The notes under the pieces are model-generated. The model saw only the letters and a program-made list of their open reading frames with translations, had not been told where the DNA came from and ran no database searches. A program made the position numbers and the translations under genes. 64,000 bases of DNA, taken from NCBI GenBank assembly GCA_949752735.1, contig OX457044.1:17736185-17800184 (forward strand), read 5' to 3'. This document shows positions 35,313-46,972 of this stretch, one piece after another. This DNA comes from Lumbricus terrestris (lineage: Eukaryota > Annelida > Clitellata > Crassiclitellata > Lumbricidae). Every line of letters begins with the position of its first letter. Position 1 is the stretch's first letter.

Positions 35313-35550
35313 TCATGAGCATACTTTTTTATTATTGTTTTGCCGATACGTCAACAAGTCTTCGGCGCATGTTGACTTTGCAATTTTCCCTGACTTAACT
35401 CCATCAGTGACGTCTGTGGTTGCTGTCACAAAGGATACGCTCGTATCAGGCAAGATGACGGCACCAGTGATTCCTGCATGACGACTAGTGTTTTGTCAAT
35501 TGGTTTCTAGAAATCCAGAAACAAAAGGCTTTTGAAACAATGCTTGTGCA

Positions 35551-35778
35551 CAGTGACGGCGCTAGGGGGGAGGCTGGGGGGGGGGGCTAAGCCCCCCTAC
35601 AGGAGGCTAAGCCCCCCCTAAAAAAATGGCCATTTTAATTATTTTACATAGAAAATCCACGATTTTTGATCGATGACTAAAAAAAAAAAAAAGGTCGTCA
35701 GAAATTTTGGCGGCGAAAATGGAAAATTTTTCCGCGGGCTTCAGCCCCTCCGAAACTGAAATCCTGGCGCCGCCACTG
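35551..35778. mobile_element. 228-bp hAT-type MITE
   Basis: The tips CAGTGACGGCGCTAGG and CCTGGCGCCGCCACTG are inverted with two mismatches. The flanks CTTGTGCA and CTTGTATA match at 6 of 8 positions. The interior has two GGCTAAGCCCCCC runs. A lone right tip of the same family is at about 28712-28730. Confidence 0.75.
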
Positions 35779-35792
35779 CTTGTATATGTATA

Positions 35793-38031
35793 TTAGGGCG
35801 ATTCAAGTTCTGTGGGAAAAAAATGAAAGTTGGAAATTAAAAGACGCTCTTTACTTTTTGTGTTCCTTTTAGTTCATGGAGCAAAACTGTGAAATATTGT
35901 AGTAATTGGTTTGTATTTAGTTCTGCCTCACGGAGCTCAAAGTTTTCAAAGATTTATATAACTAAATTTTATTTGTGTGTAAAGCATTTAAAAGTAGTTA
36001 CTTAATTTTTTATAATATAGAACTTAAAAGTGTATATAAATTGAGCATAAACAAAGTGGTGAAGTGTGTAAACAACCAATTTGTTAATTTGTCATTATAA
36101 TTTAGGCAAAACAAATTATTGCAAAACTATTCAAAATGCGAAATGCTTGTTAGCATTTTGAATACATAGCAACAACAATATTATGGCTGGAGCCAGGCCA
36201 AGGACTTCCATTCATCTTAATAGAGAACCTTAAGAGACGTTTTGAGGTAGAGTAATGCCTACAATCTTGAATGTTTACAGTTTTCTTTCAAAAGAAAGAG
36301 AAACTTTCTCAGTACGTGGTAGTGAAAATGTTGGTCAAGAGACATCGAAATCTGTGCGAAAGGCTAAAGTAATATTATTCCAAATGCAGTTCTAAGAAAC
36401 ATTGTTCGGAAACTGAATGCATGAGGCCTACTAGAAAAATACAGATGCTTCTGATGTAACAAGAATTGTAGGTGAGGAACACAGACAACTGACAAAAGAT
36501 GATTGTTTGCAGTCAATAACTATTCTCCAATTTCTTCATATTGGTCATTGTGAGGCCATGAGTAGGTCCTATAATTAAAATTGAAGAAGAAAACAAACTT
36601 GGCTATGAGAATATTTCTTGTGGATCAGCAATCAGGAACATATTATGCAATGGTGCAGTTGGACTAGGTACAAATTTGGCCAATAAGAAGAAAAGAAATG
36701 AAATGAAAGAAATACGTATACGGCGTAAAAAATGGAAAAACAGAAGAAGCATTGGAATAGCCTATCTAAGTCAAGAGCAGTTGTTTACATCATGTTTTGA
36801 AAGTGAATCAAATCATAGCGATTAAGCAGATGAGTAGCATATTTGAATGAACAGTTCTGAAATTTTGTGGAGAAACATTTTGCGGAAACTCAATATCCAT
36901 TGATTATAAGAATAAGAGAAAACGAGAGAAGTTTTGTTCTTTGAATATCATTCAACCAAATCGTGCTTCTGCATTAGGTCAAGCAAATATCACCATTCAC
37001 CAGCAGAAAGGCAGCCTACATTTTAGCAGCTGGAGGTTAATTGCAAAGATAAAGTAGGCTATCCAAGTTTCCACTGTCGTTCACCGGCATTTGATTTCAA
37101 CGTTCGTCAAATATTGAAGTTGGCTTTGCATGTAAGGCAACTGTGTTGAAAGATTATAAAGAATTGTTTCAGCTTAGTCTAATCCTTCTTGGACGGTTCC
37201 ATCACTTAGGACATATTTGTGAGTGCCTAGTGCACTTAACCATGCACACTGAATGGCTGAACTTAAATCAAGTGAACACAAAATGAATCCAATGGTTGGT
37301 TAAAATATGGATTATTTTTAACACTAGGGCCTATATGTCTCAATGCATATGATGCACTGTTGCTCCATGTAGTGATCTGCACTTGATACAAGAGAAAACA
37401 AAATTTTATCTGCATCCAAAGTAATTTCCAACTTGTAAAACTGGTTCAGAAGCATTTGACTGTTACGGAAAGTAAACTTATGGGCCTTTTTCTATTGGTG
37501 AGGAATTGGCACCATTTGGCTTCTTTTCGTAAACCGTTTGAACATTGCAGTCAGATACGTCATATATTCAAGAAGATGATGACAAATGGTAAGAATCTCC
37601 AAAATATTAGGTTGCTAATAAGATTGTTAACACTTTTAACTTGTTGGTTACAGTTAGGAAGGAGGGATCAACATTCGACTCCACATTGACGAAGCGCGAA
37701 GATCAAATTCGAATAAAATCAATTAAACTTTCAATTACCTTTAATAAATTAAGGTATATTGGCATTTAAAACAATAGATATTAGCTTCTTAGGTAGTGTT
37801 GCATCGTTTTTATTAGACTATATTATTAAGTTTTTCAGAAAAAATTATTTACTCAAATGCGATTTTTTGACAAATCACAATAAAATTAAACAATTTCAAG
37901 GTCGATGAGGCAGAACTAAATATTATCCGATTTCATTCAAATTTTGGGAGGCATATTTTATTACCAAAAGGAACATAAAAAATCGAGAGCACCAAAAAAA
38001 TTCGACATTTTATTTTTTTGAATCACCCTAA
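35793..38031. mobile_element. 2.2-kb DNA transposon with long TIRs, superfamily unassigned
   Basis: The tips are TTAGGGCGATTCAA and its inverse TTGAATCACCCTAA (one mismatch). Similarity extends inward for roughly 150 bases, including a TTTAGTTCTGCCTCA block near both inner edges. The flanks show the direct repeat TGTATA (35787-35792 and 38032-38037). The 36.1-37.7 kb interior has many short ORFs but no intact transposase. It may be decayed coding sequence or filler. Confidence 0.65.
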
Positions 38032-38398
38032 TGTATATTCGTTTTATTCAATAAACAACAGACAGAACGCTGTAGGTTTACATTAACAGTATGGCTGCTT
38101 AAAGCTTATGGTCAAAATAGTTAGTACATGTTTTTGAATAACATTCTTGGGATAAAGTTTAACGAGTCTTGTGCGTGTTGACGTTGCAATTTTGAACTCG
38201 AGTCTCGATCGATACGACATTTAATTTCTTTGAGTGACCTGTAGTGAGCTTAATGCTCTTTCTGCAAACAGTTACCAGGGTCAGATAATTAATAAATTAA
38301 TTACTTAATCGTACATAGCAGCGCCCTAAACAGAGTGCATCATATGCTGGTAAGTCAAGTAAAATCCGTCAACTTTATGCAAAATAATAAATATAGCG

Positions 38399-38434
38399 TT
38401 GTATTGTATTGTATTGTATTGTATTGTATTGTAT
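38399..38434. repeat. (TTGTA)n microsatellite
   Basis: About seven tandem TTGTA units in an otherwise unremarkable stretch. Confidence 0.9.
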
Positions 38435-38783
38435 CTGATGACTTATAAATATGTGAGATTGTTGTCTGGACGAGAATTCCGAAGAAAACGCATGGCGGCA
38501 TCAGAGGCATAAACTGCCAATCAAGAGTAATCGTAATCGTAATCTCCAAATTTCTAAAGCGCTAGTCGAAAGCAAAGCGCGGGGCACCAGCTTATTCACG
38601 AGCGCTAATTAGAATCTTACCTCCAGACAACCACTGCTACTATTTATCATACCAATGATAACTTAGTTTACATACCTGCTTGAAGTATAATACATTACAG
38701 GCAAGTTGTAAGCAAATACATTTTATTTCATGCATGCATGGTTTAGTATATAATCATAAAGGCCCATGTGATTCTTTTTGTAG

Positions 38784-38809
38784 GCTTTAGAGATTATGTA
38801 ATGGGTTAG
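38784..38809 (+). CDS. Speculative last exon of the peptide precursor
   Basis: The acceptor ATTCTTTTTGTAG is followed by sequence that, in the phase left by exon 3, completes the Arg codon and reads FRDYVMG then TAG. A Lys-Arg before and a Gly just before the stop would suit an amidated heptapeptide. Short in-phase runs after a random acceptor are common, so this is weak evidence. An AATAAA lies at about 39246. Confidence 0.2.
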
Positions 38810-38856
38810 ACTACAGTTGGCGATGATCAGCGATTGTCATACACAGAAGAAAACGA

Positions 38857-38975
38857 TGTTCGATCCAGTCAATCAATGATCAATCCAGTCAATCGATGTT
38901 CGATCCAGTCAATCAATGATCAATCCAGTCAATCAATTATCAATCCAGTCAATCAATGATCAATCCAGTCAATTA
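38857..38975. repeat. 20-bp minisatellite, ATCCAGTCAATCAATGATCA
   Basis: About six units of GATCAATCCAGTCAATCAAT with TTCGATCC variants. The neighbouring 38976-39480 holds no recognised gene. Confidence 0.9.
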
Positions 38976-39499
38976 CCATCGGTCACCGACCTCTGAACAA
39001 AACAACCGATTTTCATTCACTTTAAAATTTCTTTACGACGTTTAGAATAACTTAATATTAACCATTTAGCCGTCAAACAATCTGGACAATAATCACCAAG
39101 CGTAAAGCCTTCCTATAAATCATTGGTAGATCGTTGTGCAGCCTATAAACTAAAATAATTACTGTATATCCGTATATAGCCAAATCGGCATAGTCCGTTC
39201 TTTATGGACCTCAAATGTGGACGTATAAAGCCTACACCCTTTTGTGAATAAATGATCATGTGCAGATATTCAATTGTCTTTTGGGTGTAAAGGTCAACTC
39301 AATCTTCCATTCGGTAGATGGCGTCGGCGAACTATGCTGCCGGACGTTTAAATATGGATGCCGTGCATGACTACCGACAGCGACTGTTGAATTCGACTCC
39401 TGTGATCATGACCTGTAATCAACCGTTCATTACTGAGTGTAATCATAGGCTTACTGTGTTGTGTCATTATTGAAATTCATCGAAGATCGATAATATTAA

Positions 39500-39725
<226 letters not shown>

Positions 39726-40496
39726 ACAATAGTCCGCCATCATACATGGCCATCACAGCATATTATGGACGATTAAATGCATTAAAGCCCAAGGTTTGGT
39801 CCCAGTATTCTACCGGTAAAATGTTTTGTTATAATGGGATTGGTTTTGAGAGTTGGGGTACCTCAAGACATAACACATGGGGCACAATATTTTACGCTGG
39901 CAATACTAACATCTATACACAAGTTTGCACCCCCTGCCAATTACGGAGTCTCCAAAAAATATTTTGTCTACAGCATTCACTCCACCCTACTGGCCAATGT
40001 GGCCATGCGGTATTCATATCATATTCGATACTTAATGTTAGTCACTTTGTCTGACTTCTGACTATCCTCCCCAACTGAAATGAGATGGTAGTTGCCAAGT
40101 AGCAGCAAAAGTAGGCTAAATTAAAAATATACTTTAACTGCCCATAATAGTAACTGCAAATTGATAAAGTAGTTTTATATCAGTGAAGCAGGATGAGTAA
40201 ATATAAATGCCAAAGCAGGAAATAATAGTGCCAGATTACAAGTAGAAATTATCCCGATCTCAGCATATTAAGCGCATTGCATATTTTAATTCAGCCTTGC
40301 CCTAGATGCGAGTGAATTTCGTAGAGACACACAGAAACTTAAACTGCTTAATACCGAGTAAAATCGCGGTTTCGATCGTTCACCTTAATTCGTTAACAAA
40401 TATTTGCGAATATTGACGCAGGCCCTATATTATAAAATCTTAATAACCCTATTCACGAATATTTACGAATAGTATAACCTAAAGACACGAATAACC

Positions 40497-40628
40497 CACT
40501 CGATCTATGCACACACACTCTCTCTCCTCCTCTTTCTCTCTTCCTCTCTCTCTCTCTCCCTCTCTCTCTCTCTCTGTCTCTGTCTCTGTCTCTGTCTCTG
40601 TCTCTGTCTCTGTCTCTGTCTCTCTTTA
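40497..40628. repeat. (TC)n/(TCTCTG)n microsatellite
   Basis: A pyrimidine-rich simple repeat immediately precedes the second copy of the dispersed repeat, as it does at the first locus. Confidence 0.95.
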
Positions 40629-41245
40629 ACTAAACGCTATGGTAGTCTATTCTGCTACGTCAGATAAAAAACGATGGAAACTGATGAGGAACAAAATCCG
40701 AATAAAAATTTAGAAATCACCTTCAACCGATGCTTAGCGTATGATGCGTTTGGCGTGACAGAGCTGCAGACATTATACCTAACATGGGATCGTATATGGG
40801 AATAACAAAAAACAAGTAAGTCATCGCCCATGTGGATGGTATGTGCAAAATACTACCTCGTGGTTCAATTTCGCATCTTTCGTCGTCTTGCAGCGTCTCA
40901 TGTGCACATTGTGCTCCAATAGGTCAATATCTGAAGTTGTGTTTTCGGTCAGCGAAACGACAAAACGGACTCCGCCTTTCCTCCATGAAACCTGTTCACT
41001 GTGACAACGTTGGTCGGTGTTTACGCCATTCTGCTTTGCGTCAATCAAGACCGGTGAGCGTGCGTAGAATTCGCTGCGAATCCTCTGTTATGGACCCGAA
41101 ATCCCGTTTGTCTCCTTGCGTGGGAAAAACGGCTTCCATCCGACCAGCGTGGTCATCCACTTGTCAAAATAGGCTATCTGCGGCGAATAAAGGTCGTCTA
41201 GAGGCCAAACGATGTTGGTCGATGGCAGGAAAACCACATTCCCAA
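40629..41245. repeat. Unclassified dispersed repeat, copy 2
   Basis: This aligns with 21473-22050 over about 570 bases, including the minus-strand frame NTDQRCHSEQVSWRKGGVR. Flanking similarity stops at CATTCCCAATATAT on the right. Both copies sit next to TCTCTG repeats on the left, so the repeat may belong to the mobile unit. Confidence 0.7.
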
Positions 41246-41333
41246 TATATCAACCACCAGCATAAAATGTTTTTATGTTTTTTGCTTCGTTTTTCCATAA
41301 CCAACTAGAAACCGCTGATAATCCACGGGATCG

Positions 41334-41700
41334 ATGGGGCGCATCTCCCAACATCTTCTGCACTCGAAGGATACTGTCGACTGCCAACGCCCAGACTCTG
41401 AGAATCAGATTTTGTGTTCGAGCTTTGCTGCATTTTTTGTCAACAAGATTAACAATTTAAAATGTAAAATTGCTATAGATGTACTTCTAAATTATTATGG
41501 AATGACCTGCTGCTTGACTCTAATTTTTCTGGATCTAGCTTCTCTGACTTGCTATCTGTCGCCCACTTTGAAGTCTACAATCTTCTTAAAAGCATGGTTC
41601 CTAAATCATCACAAATGGATTTCATACCAACATCACTTATACTTTCCTGCTCTGATGTTTTCTCTCACCGTATTGCACGCTTAGCAATTTCGTAAAATGG
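41334..41700 (+). pseudogene. L2/CR1-like LINE, pre-RT and RT start, decayed
   Basis: Frame one reads SSFAAFFVNKINNLKCKIA. After a frameshift the sequence reads VYNLLKSMVPKSSQMDFIPT, then LILSCSDVFSHRIARL. These match the linker and the first RT block ('K.S..D.IPT.L') of L2/CR1 elements. It is cut off before the catalytic region. From 41701 to 42070 nothing is recognised. Confidence 0.65.
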
Positions 41701-42070
41701 CAGCCTAAGATGCTACCATTGCAGAGTGGAAGTTAAAAAAATTTCGAGACTGGGAGGAGTCACATCCCCCTCCTCAAACCCTCTCCCTGTTCGGCGCGCT
41801 CGCGCCTCGTTGTTGAGTTTAGCTGTCGTTGCTGGTGCCCTGCACTTGGCGATCGAGTGGCTCCTTAGAAGCTTAGAGTTTTAGAATGTGATTAACTACG
41901 GTCAACTGATCAACGTAAAGACCGGCTAGTACTATGGTGCCCTTAAACAGATTTAATCCTACACTGCATGGTATGAGCCATTATAATCCCTCAACTTCAC
42001 GCAAATAATATTATTCTTCTTAGATTGATATTCTGAAATTTGAATAGCCTACTCTTCAGAACATCCAATA

Positions 42071-42300
42071 GGAGGCGCGGTGGTGTAGTGGTGGCGTCGT
42101 TGCCTTGAAGCCGGAAGGTTCGAGGTTCGAATCTACCTCAAGTCGTCGCGTAGGGACCTTGGGCAAATCCTTCACTCGCAATTGCTCAGCGCTTCGGCGT
42201 GAAACTCCTATCTGCAGTCGGGAGCGCCTCTGAGTCGAGATCGAGCTTGAAGGGGCGCTATAACAAGTGCACATAGAAACAAACAAACAAACAAACGAGC
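42071..42300 (+). repeat. tRNA-derived SINE, full length
   Basis: A box TGGTGTAGTGG, B box GGTTCGAATCT, body CCTTCACTCGCAATTGCTC, 3' end GCGCCTCTGAGTCGAG…GGGGCGCTATAAC with a (CAAA)n tail. Confidence 0.9.
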
Positions 42301-42942
42301 TTGAAGTAGCTGTAGAGCTTTAAAGAGCATCAAAGTATATTTTAGAATGTGCGAGAGCCATCTAAACATATAATATAGGCTATATTGTAGTAAATAATTG
42401 ATTCAGACTAGATGAATGCTGTAAAGCGATAGGATGGTGATATTATGGATTCAACTGCCAATAAAATTCCTGACTTCTAGATAAACAAAATATAATTATA
42501 GGCCTATCGTATGATTACATAGGCAGATTAAATTGCTAGATATAATAAGAAAGTTGTCTACACTCGCTATATTGGCACAGCCACACGGAACCTATGTTTA
42601 TACTAGGCCTAATAATAACTCTCTGTAATTACTACTTTAGTTTAGTTTTCATGCGGATTTTATATGTAGGCTATATATAATGTATATATGGATCCGTAGG
42701 CTATAAATATATGTATGCAGGACCTTAGAGCTAGGATTAAATTGTTAGACATAGTCTAATAAACGAGTTGTCCACGCATGCTATATTGGCACAGCCACAC
42801 AAAAATACACACAGAAATATATATAACTATTTACAATACATATATATACACATATATATTTTTTTATATATTTACATGTATATATAGTGGTGCCACCGGA
42901 CGTACGAACCTGCCAACTGGCAGAGAACAATTTGATATATAC
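42301..42942. other. AT-rich region, no gene recognised
   Basis: Contains TATATA runs (42815-42890) and repeated 'CTATATTGGCACAGCCACAC' at about 42569 and 42781. No exon or transposon end is clear. Confidence 0.5.
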
Positions 42943-43622
42943 AGGGTGGGCCATAAAAAAAGACCCCCTAGGTTTTTTGCCAATATCTTGACCATAATTA
43001 AGAATTTCGACATGAAATTTTACAGTCTTATAGACAATTCATATTTACATATGATGGCCAAATTTCATCAAAATATTCGAAAGAGAGCAAAAGTTATGCC
43101 ACTATTATGGAGGCCACCCACCGTCTTTTGACGATTCAAAAACGTAACGCAGCAAAAAGTAGGCTTTTGCCAATATCTTGGCCAAAAGTAAGAATTTTGA
43201 AATGAAATTTTTTACAGGTTTATAGACAATTCATATTTACATATGTTGGCCAGATTTCATAAAAATATTTCAAACAGAACAAAAGTTATATCACTTTTAG
43301 TGAGGCCACCCTACGTTTTTTGATGATTCGAAAAAGTCAAAAAATCGGTGGGTGTCCTCACTAAAAGTGATATAACTTTTGTTTTGTTTGAAATATTTGT
43401 ATGAAGTCTGGCCATCATGTGTAAATATGAATTGTCTATAAACCTGTAAAATTTCATTTCGAAATTCTTACTTTTGGCCAAGATATGGGCAAAAACCTAC
43501 TTTTTGTTGTGTTACGTTTTTGAATCGTCAAAAAACGGTGGGTGGCCTTCCTAAAAGTGGCATAACTTTTGGTTTGTTTGAAATATTTTAAGGAAATCTG
43601 GCCATCAAATGTAAATATGAAT
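42943..43622. mobile_element. Palindromic repeat element (two units per arm)
   Basis: A unit of about 180 bases (…GCCAATATCTTG…GAATTTCxACATGAAATTTTACAG…TTATAGACAATTCATATTTACATATG…CAAAAGTTATxxCACT) occurs twice on the left. It occurs again in reverse-complement twice on the right, around a centre near 43335. The left tip is ACAGGGTGGGCCATAAAAAA. The right tip is missing; the SINE at 43625 follows. Confidence 0.7.
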
Positions 43623-43624
43623 TG

Positions 43625-43743
43625 CTGAGCAATTGCGAGTGAAGGACTTGCCCAAGGTCCCTACGCGGCGACTTGAGGTGGATTCGAACCTCGAACCTTC
43701 CGGCTTCATGACAACGACGCCACCACTACACCATCGCGCCCAA
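43625..43743 (-). repeat. tRNA-derived SINE, minus strand, 3'-truncated
   Basis: Complement of the B box (GGATTCGAACC) and A box (CCACTACACCATCGCGCCC), with the family body TGAGGTGGATTCG and AAGGACTTGCCCAAGG. It lacks the tail and abuts the palindromic element. Confidence 0.85.
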
Positions 43744-43873
43744 CTTTCTGTTAGGCGATGTAATAGAAAAGACAAATTTGATACATTGAACTAAGACTGT
43801 ATGCAAAGGGTAGGCCTATTGCAAAAATCCACGCTTTCACAAGACTCACATGAAAGTTCATCGGTTAGCCAGC

Positions 43874-45340
43874 CAGGGCTGTACTCAAGGGTGTAAGCTA
43901 GGGTGACCATTCTCTGGCCATCAAAAACCGGGACACTTTTTTTGAAAACTGCCAATAATTGTAATTCTTTAACAACACGACAATAGGCCTTTACGAAAGC
44001 CTATAGTTCTATAGGATACTCCAGTCAACAGCAATTATAGGCCTATACATTATAGCAGGCTATTGTTGCTTATAGTAGGCTATAGCCAACTGCATACTTT
44101 GACGAAGTTCAAAGTTAGCCTACTGATATTTCTCGGATATGTAATTTTTAAAAGCTAGGACCTAAGTTAAATTTTATGAGGAGCACAGACTTCAGTGTAG
44201 AAATCTAGCCTACAACTTGCTGAGTGGAGTAAGCTTACTCTTTCATAATTGAGAACACTCTCTCAATCGGCTCTCAATGTGTAATCTAGTCCAGAGGTTC
44301 GAAGATTTAAGGTTTCGGGCGAGGTCGGCAAACGAACAGAAAAAAGGGTTTGGGGAGGATATGTGACCCACACCATCAAATATTTTTTTAAATTTCAACA
44401 ATGGCAGCGTTTTGAGTTGTCATCTGAAAGAAACTGCTCTACTATGTAAGACTCTAAGTGCTGACATAGTTGTCTAACTCGGAACTCCCATCACGACCCT
44501 GATGCGACCTGCTGAAATCGGTGCAGTTCTGGTTCCGCCACTGAAATTGTAGGCCTATTATGAAAACTCTCTTTATATACGCCTTCAAAATCTTTACAAA
44601 TATTAGGGCCTATATGTATATAAAATAAACTCACTACTAGTCACTAGCCTATATAATTACAGGGACCTACCAGGCTACCAGAGATATGTAATATAATACT
44701 CAATATAAATTGAAAACTTCTCTTTCGTTGCGACTTCTTTTTGGGTTACAGGCTACACTTTGTTCTGTCATTTGCATGAAACAGACGTTTTTAATATCCA
44801 AGTTTCCTTCTTGTCAAAAACCGGGACAATTTTGCCCTTTTGCCTAAGTCGTCGGGAGTCCTCTCGGGACACCGGGACGCACCACAAAAAACCGGGACAT
44901 GTCCCGGAAAATCGGGACGTATGGTCACCCTAGTATACGCAGGCATACGGCGTATACTCACTTCCGAGCAAAATGCCAGCGTATACTCACCTCAAAAACG
45001 AGGGTACACGCGGGTATACAGAGCATAGGCCTACCCACCTCAGTAAGACCAAGTAGCCTAGGTATACGCAGGCAAAAATCGCGAATTACGAAGGAAAAAA
45101 TCATGAAATAGAGCGTCTTAAGGTGTTTTAAAGGCTTTCCGTGCGAAATATCACGGCAAAAACTTCGATGACTAAAAAAAGGTCGTCAAAAATTTTGGCG
45201 GATGGAAGTCAAATTTTTTCCATGAAATTTCGGCCGATGACTAAAAAAAGGTCATCAGAAATGTTTGGCCCAAAAAGTCGATTTTTTTCGGCGGCAGCGT
45301 GTAGGGCCTACTCACCTCAAAAGTTCTGAGTACAGCCCTG
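43874..45340. mobile_element. hAT-like MITE containing a second transposon
   Basis: The tips CAGGGCTGTACTCA and TGAGTACAGCCCTG are exact inverse repeats. The flanks TAGCCAGC and AAGCCAGC match at 7 of 8. About 437 bases belong to this element, including several GTATACTCACCTCAAAA-like and GTATACGCAGG repeats; the rest is the nested element. Confidence 0.8.
43901..44930. mobile_element. 1.03-kb non-autonomous element with TA duplication, nested
   Basis: The tips GGGTGACCAT and ATGGTCACCC are exact inverse repeats, flanked by TA on both sides (43899-43900, 44931-44932). Inner sequences include AAAACCGGGACA and GGACATGTCCCGG blocks near both ends. TA duplications fit the mariner/Tc or ISL2EU type. 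No transposase. Confidence 0.8.
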
Positions 45341-45768
45341 AAGCCAGCAATGTTGAGATTTGTAAATATGAACTACTGAATTATTGTGGTCCAATTAATC
45401 GGGACTCACTCTTTCCTTTGTTGTTTGAAACTTGTTTTTTCTTTTTCTTGTTTTTCAAAAACCATCGTTTTTCCGTTTTTTAGGCCTAGGGCCTACGTAT
45501 CGTTTTATAACTTTTTAATTTTTATGTGACTTAATTTATTTATTGACTGTCTCTAATTGTTTTCCTTAATTTTATAATTGCCTGTCTGATTTTCCGTGCG
45601 TTCTCACCGTAGTCCTACTCTCAATTGATTCAGCTAAATAATGTCATTATTTAGGAATTGTTTAGCATCGCCATTTGAGAAATACATGTATGAATTAAAT
45701 TTATGAGAGTTATTTGATATAAACTGCTAAGGCTTATATAAATGTCAATTTAAATACAATGTAATTTT
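45341..45768. other. No gene recognised
   Basis: AT-rich sequence with no ORF, repeat or RNA gene that I can support. Confidence 0.5.
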
Positions 45769-45950
45769 GTGGGACGCGGTGGTAAAGTGGTGGCGTCGGT
45801 ACCTTGAAGCCGGAGAGTTACAGGTTCCAATCCACCTCAAGCCGCCACGTTGGGACCTTCACTCGCAATTGCTCGGGCTCTTCGGCGTGAAACTTCGATG
45901 CAGTGTCCGCGCTGTAGACGGGAACGCCTCTGAGTAGGGAGCTTGAAGAT
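45769..45950 (+). repeat. tRNA-derived SINE
   Basis: A box-like TGGTAAAGTGG, B box GGTTCCAATCC, body and 3' end ACGCCTCTGAGTAGGGAGCTTGAAG. The tail after this point is lost. Confidence 0.8.
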
Positions 45951-46430
45951 AGCCATCTTATTGCTGTCCTCGAACGTAGTTTTGCCAGCCTTATGTGTCG
46001 AAACTACCTCGGGTAGGCTAAAATTGGCAAGAGTAAAAGCATTAAAAACTAAAATACAACAGCTACAGCAAAAATGGCAAGCTGGTACATTTATAAGCAC
46101 CCAGCTGGCTATTTTGCAATCTATCAATGCAATAAACTGAACGTTTTCTCTAAGAGCTAACCAATCTATTACGCAAATCTAAAAAATCTATCAAATTTAT
46201 CTCATAAATAAAAATGTCAGTATCAGCGAGTAAAAAAATATGCATACATAAGAAATTAGCGCAGACTGAGGCCACTACTGCGGTGACTTGTGCCATTCAT
46301 TGCTCTGCACTAAACCTCCTTATTTATTAGATACATCATGTAGATCAACTGATCACATTATATAGTGGAGACCTATGCGTGTACGTGCCACGAGTAGCGT
46401 GATCTGGCTCCATCATACTTATTATGGCGC

Positions 46431-46436
46431 CGCATT
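46431..46436. repeat. Left target-site duplication of the Polinton
   Basis: CGCATT here and again at 63771-63776. Six base pairs is the usual Polinton duplication. Confidence 0.92.
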
Positions 46437-46905
46437 AGTAGATAGATTAAGACTATTCTGGAACATTTGACCTCAACCATGGTTCAACTTTTCCAAAACT
46501 ACCATAACCCTGGTTCAAAAATATATCGACCCATAACCATGGTTCAAAAATATATCGACCCATAACCATGGTTCAAAAAAATATGCTGACTCATCAAAAA
46601 ATATATCGACCCATAACCCTGGTTCAAAAATATATCGACCCATAACCATGGTTCAACTTTTTCCAACACACAAATTTATTTTTTTTCCTACTTTATAAAA
46701 TAACAAAAAAAAATATTTTCTTGATCCGTTGTGCATTCAACCCAAACCATGGTTAAACTTCTACCAACCAACCCAAACCATGGTTAAACTTCTACCAACC
46801 ACCCCAGCCCACGCCTATGACTCATCGCGCCGGGAATTTCCAGTAGTTTCGATGATGAGTCATAGGGCGGTCGGGAATAACCATTGGTATCGATGAGTCA
46901 CTCGA
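46437..46905. repeat. Left terminal inverted repeat with CCATGG tandem units
   Basis: The outer 51 bases match the right end with about one mismatch. Next come five diverged units of about 30 bp of the type CCATAACCATGGTTCAAAAA, each carrying the palindrome AACCATGGTT. An inner, strongly conserved part (TATGACTCATC…GGGAATTTCCAGTAGTTTC…GATGAGTCATAG) follows. Conservation with the right end fades near the first gene. Confidence 0.9.
46817..46864. promoter_or_regulatory. Inverted TGACTCATC pair around GGGAATTTCC, left TIR
   Basis: ATGACTCATC and GATGAGTCAT form inverted arms about 48 bases apart end to end. Each contains TGACTCA, an AP-1 consensus. Between them GGGAATTTCC is a perfect kappaB-type consensus. 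The same arrangement is kept in the right TIR at 63306-63355. It lies about 110 bases upstream of the first gene. Confidence 0.55.
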
Positions 46906-46972
46906 TCATAATATTTTTTTTCTCTTGTGTATATAAAATAACAAAAAAAGAAAAATATTTTCTTACTATAAA

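Noticed and set aside
38857..38975. CRISPR array
   Set aside because: Contiguous 20-bp tandem units without unique spacers, in eukaryotic DNA.
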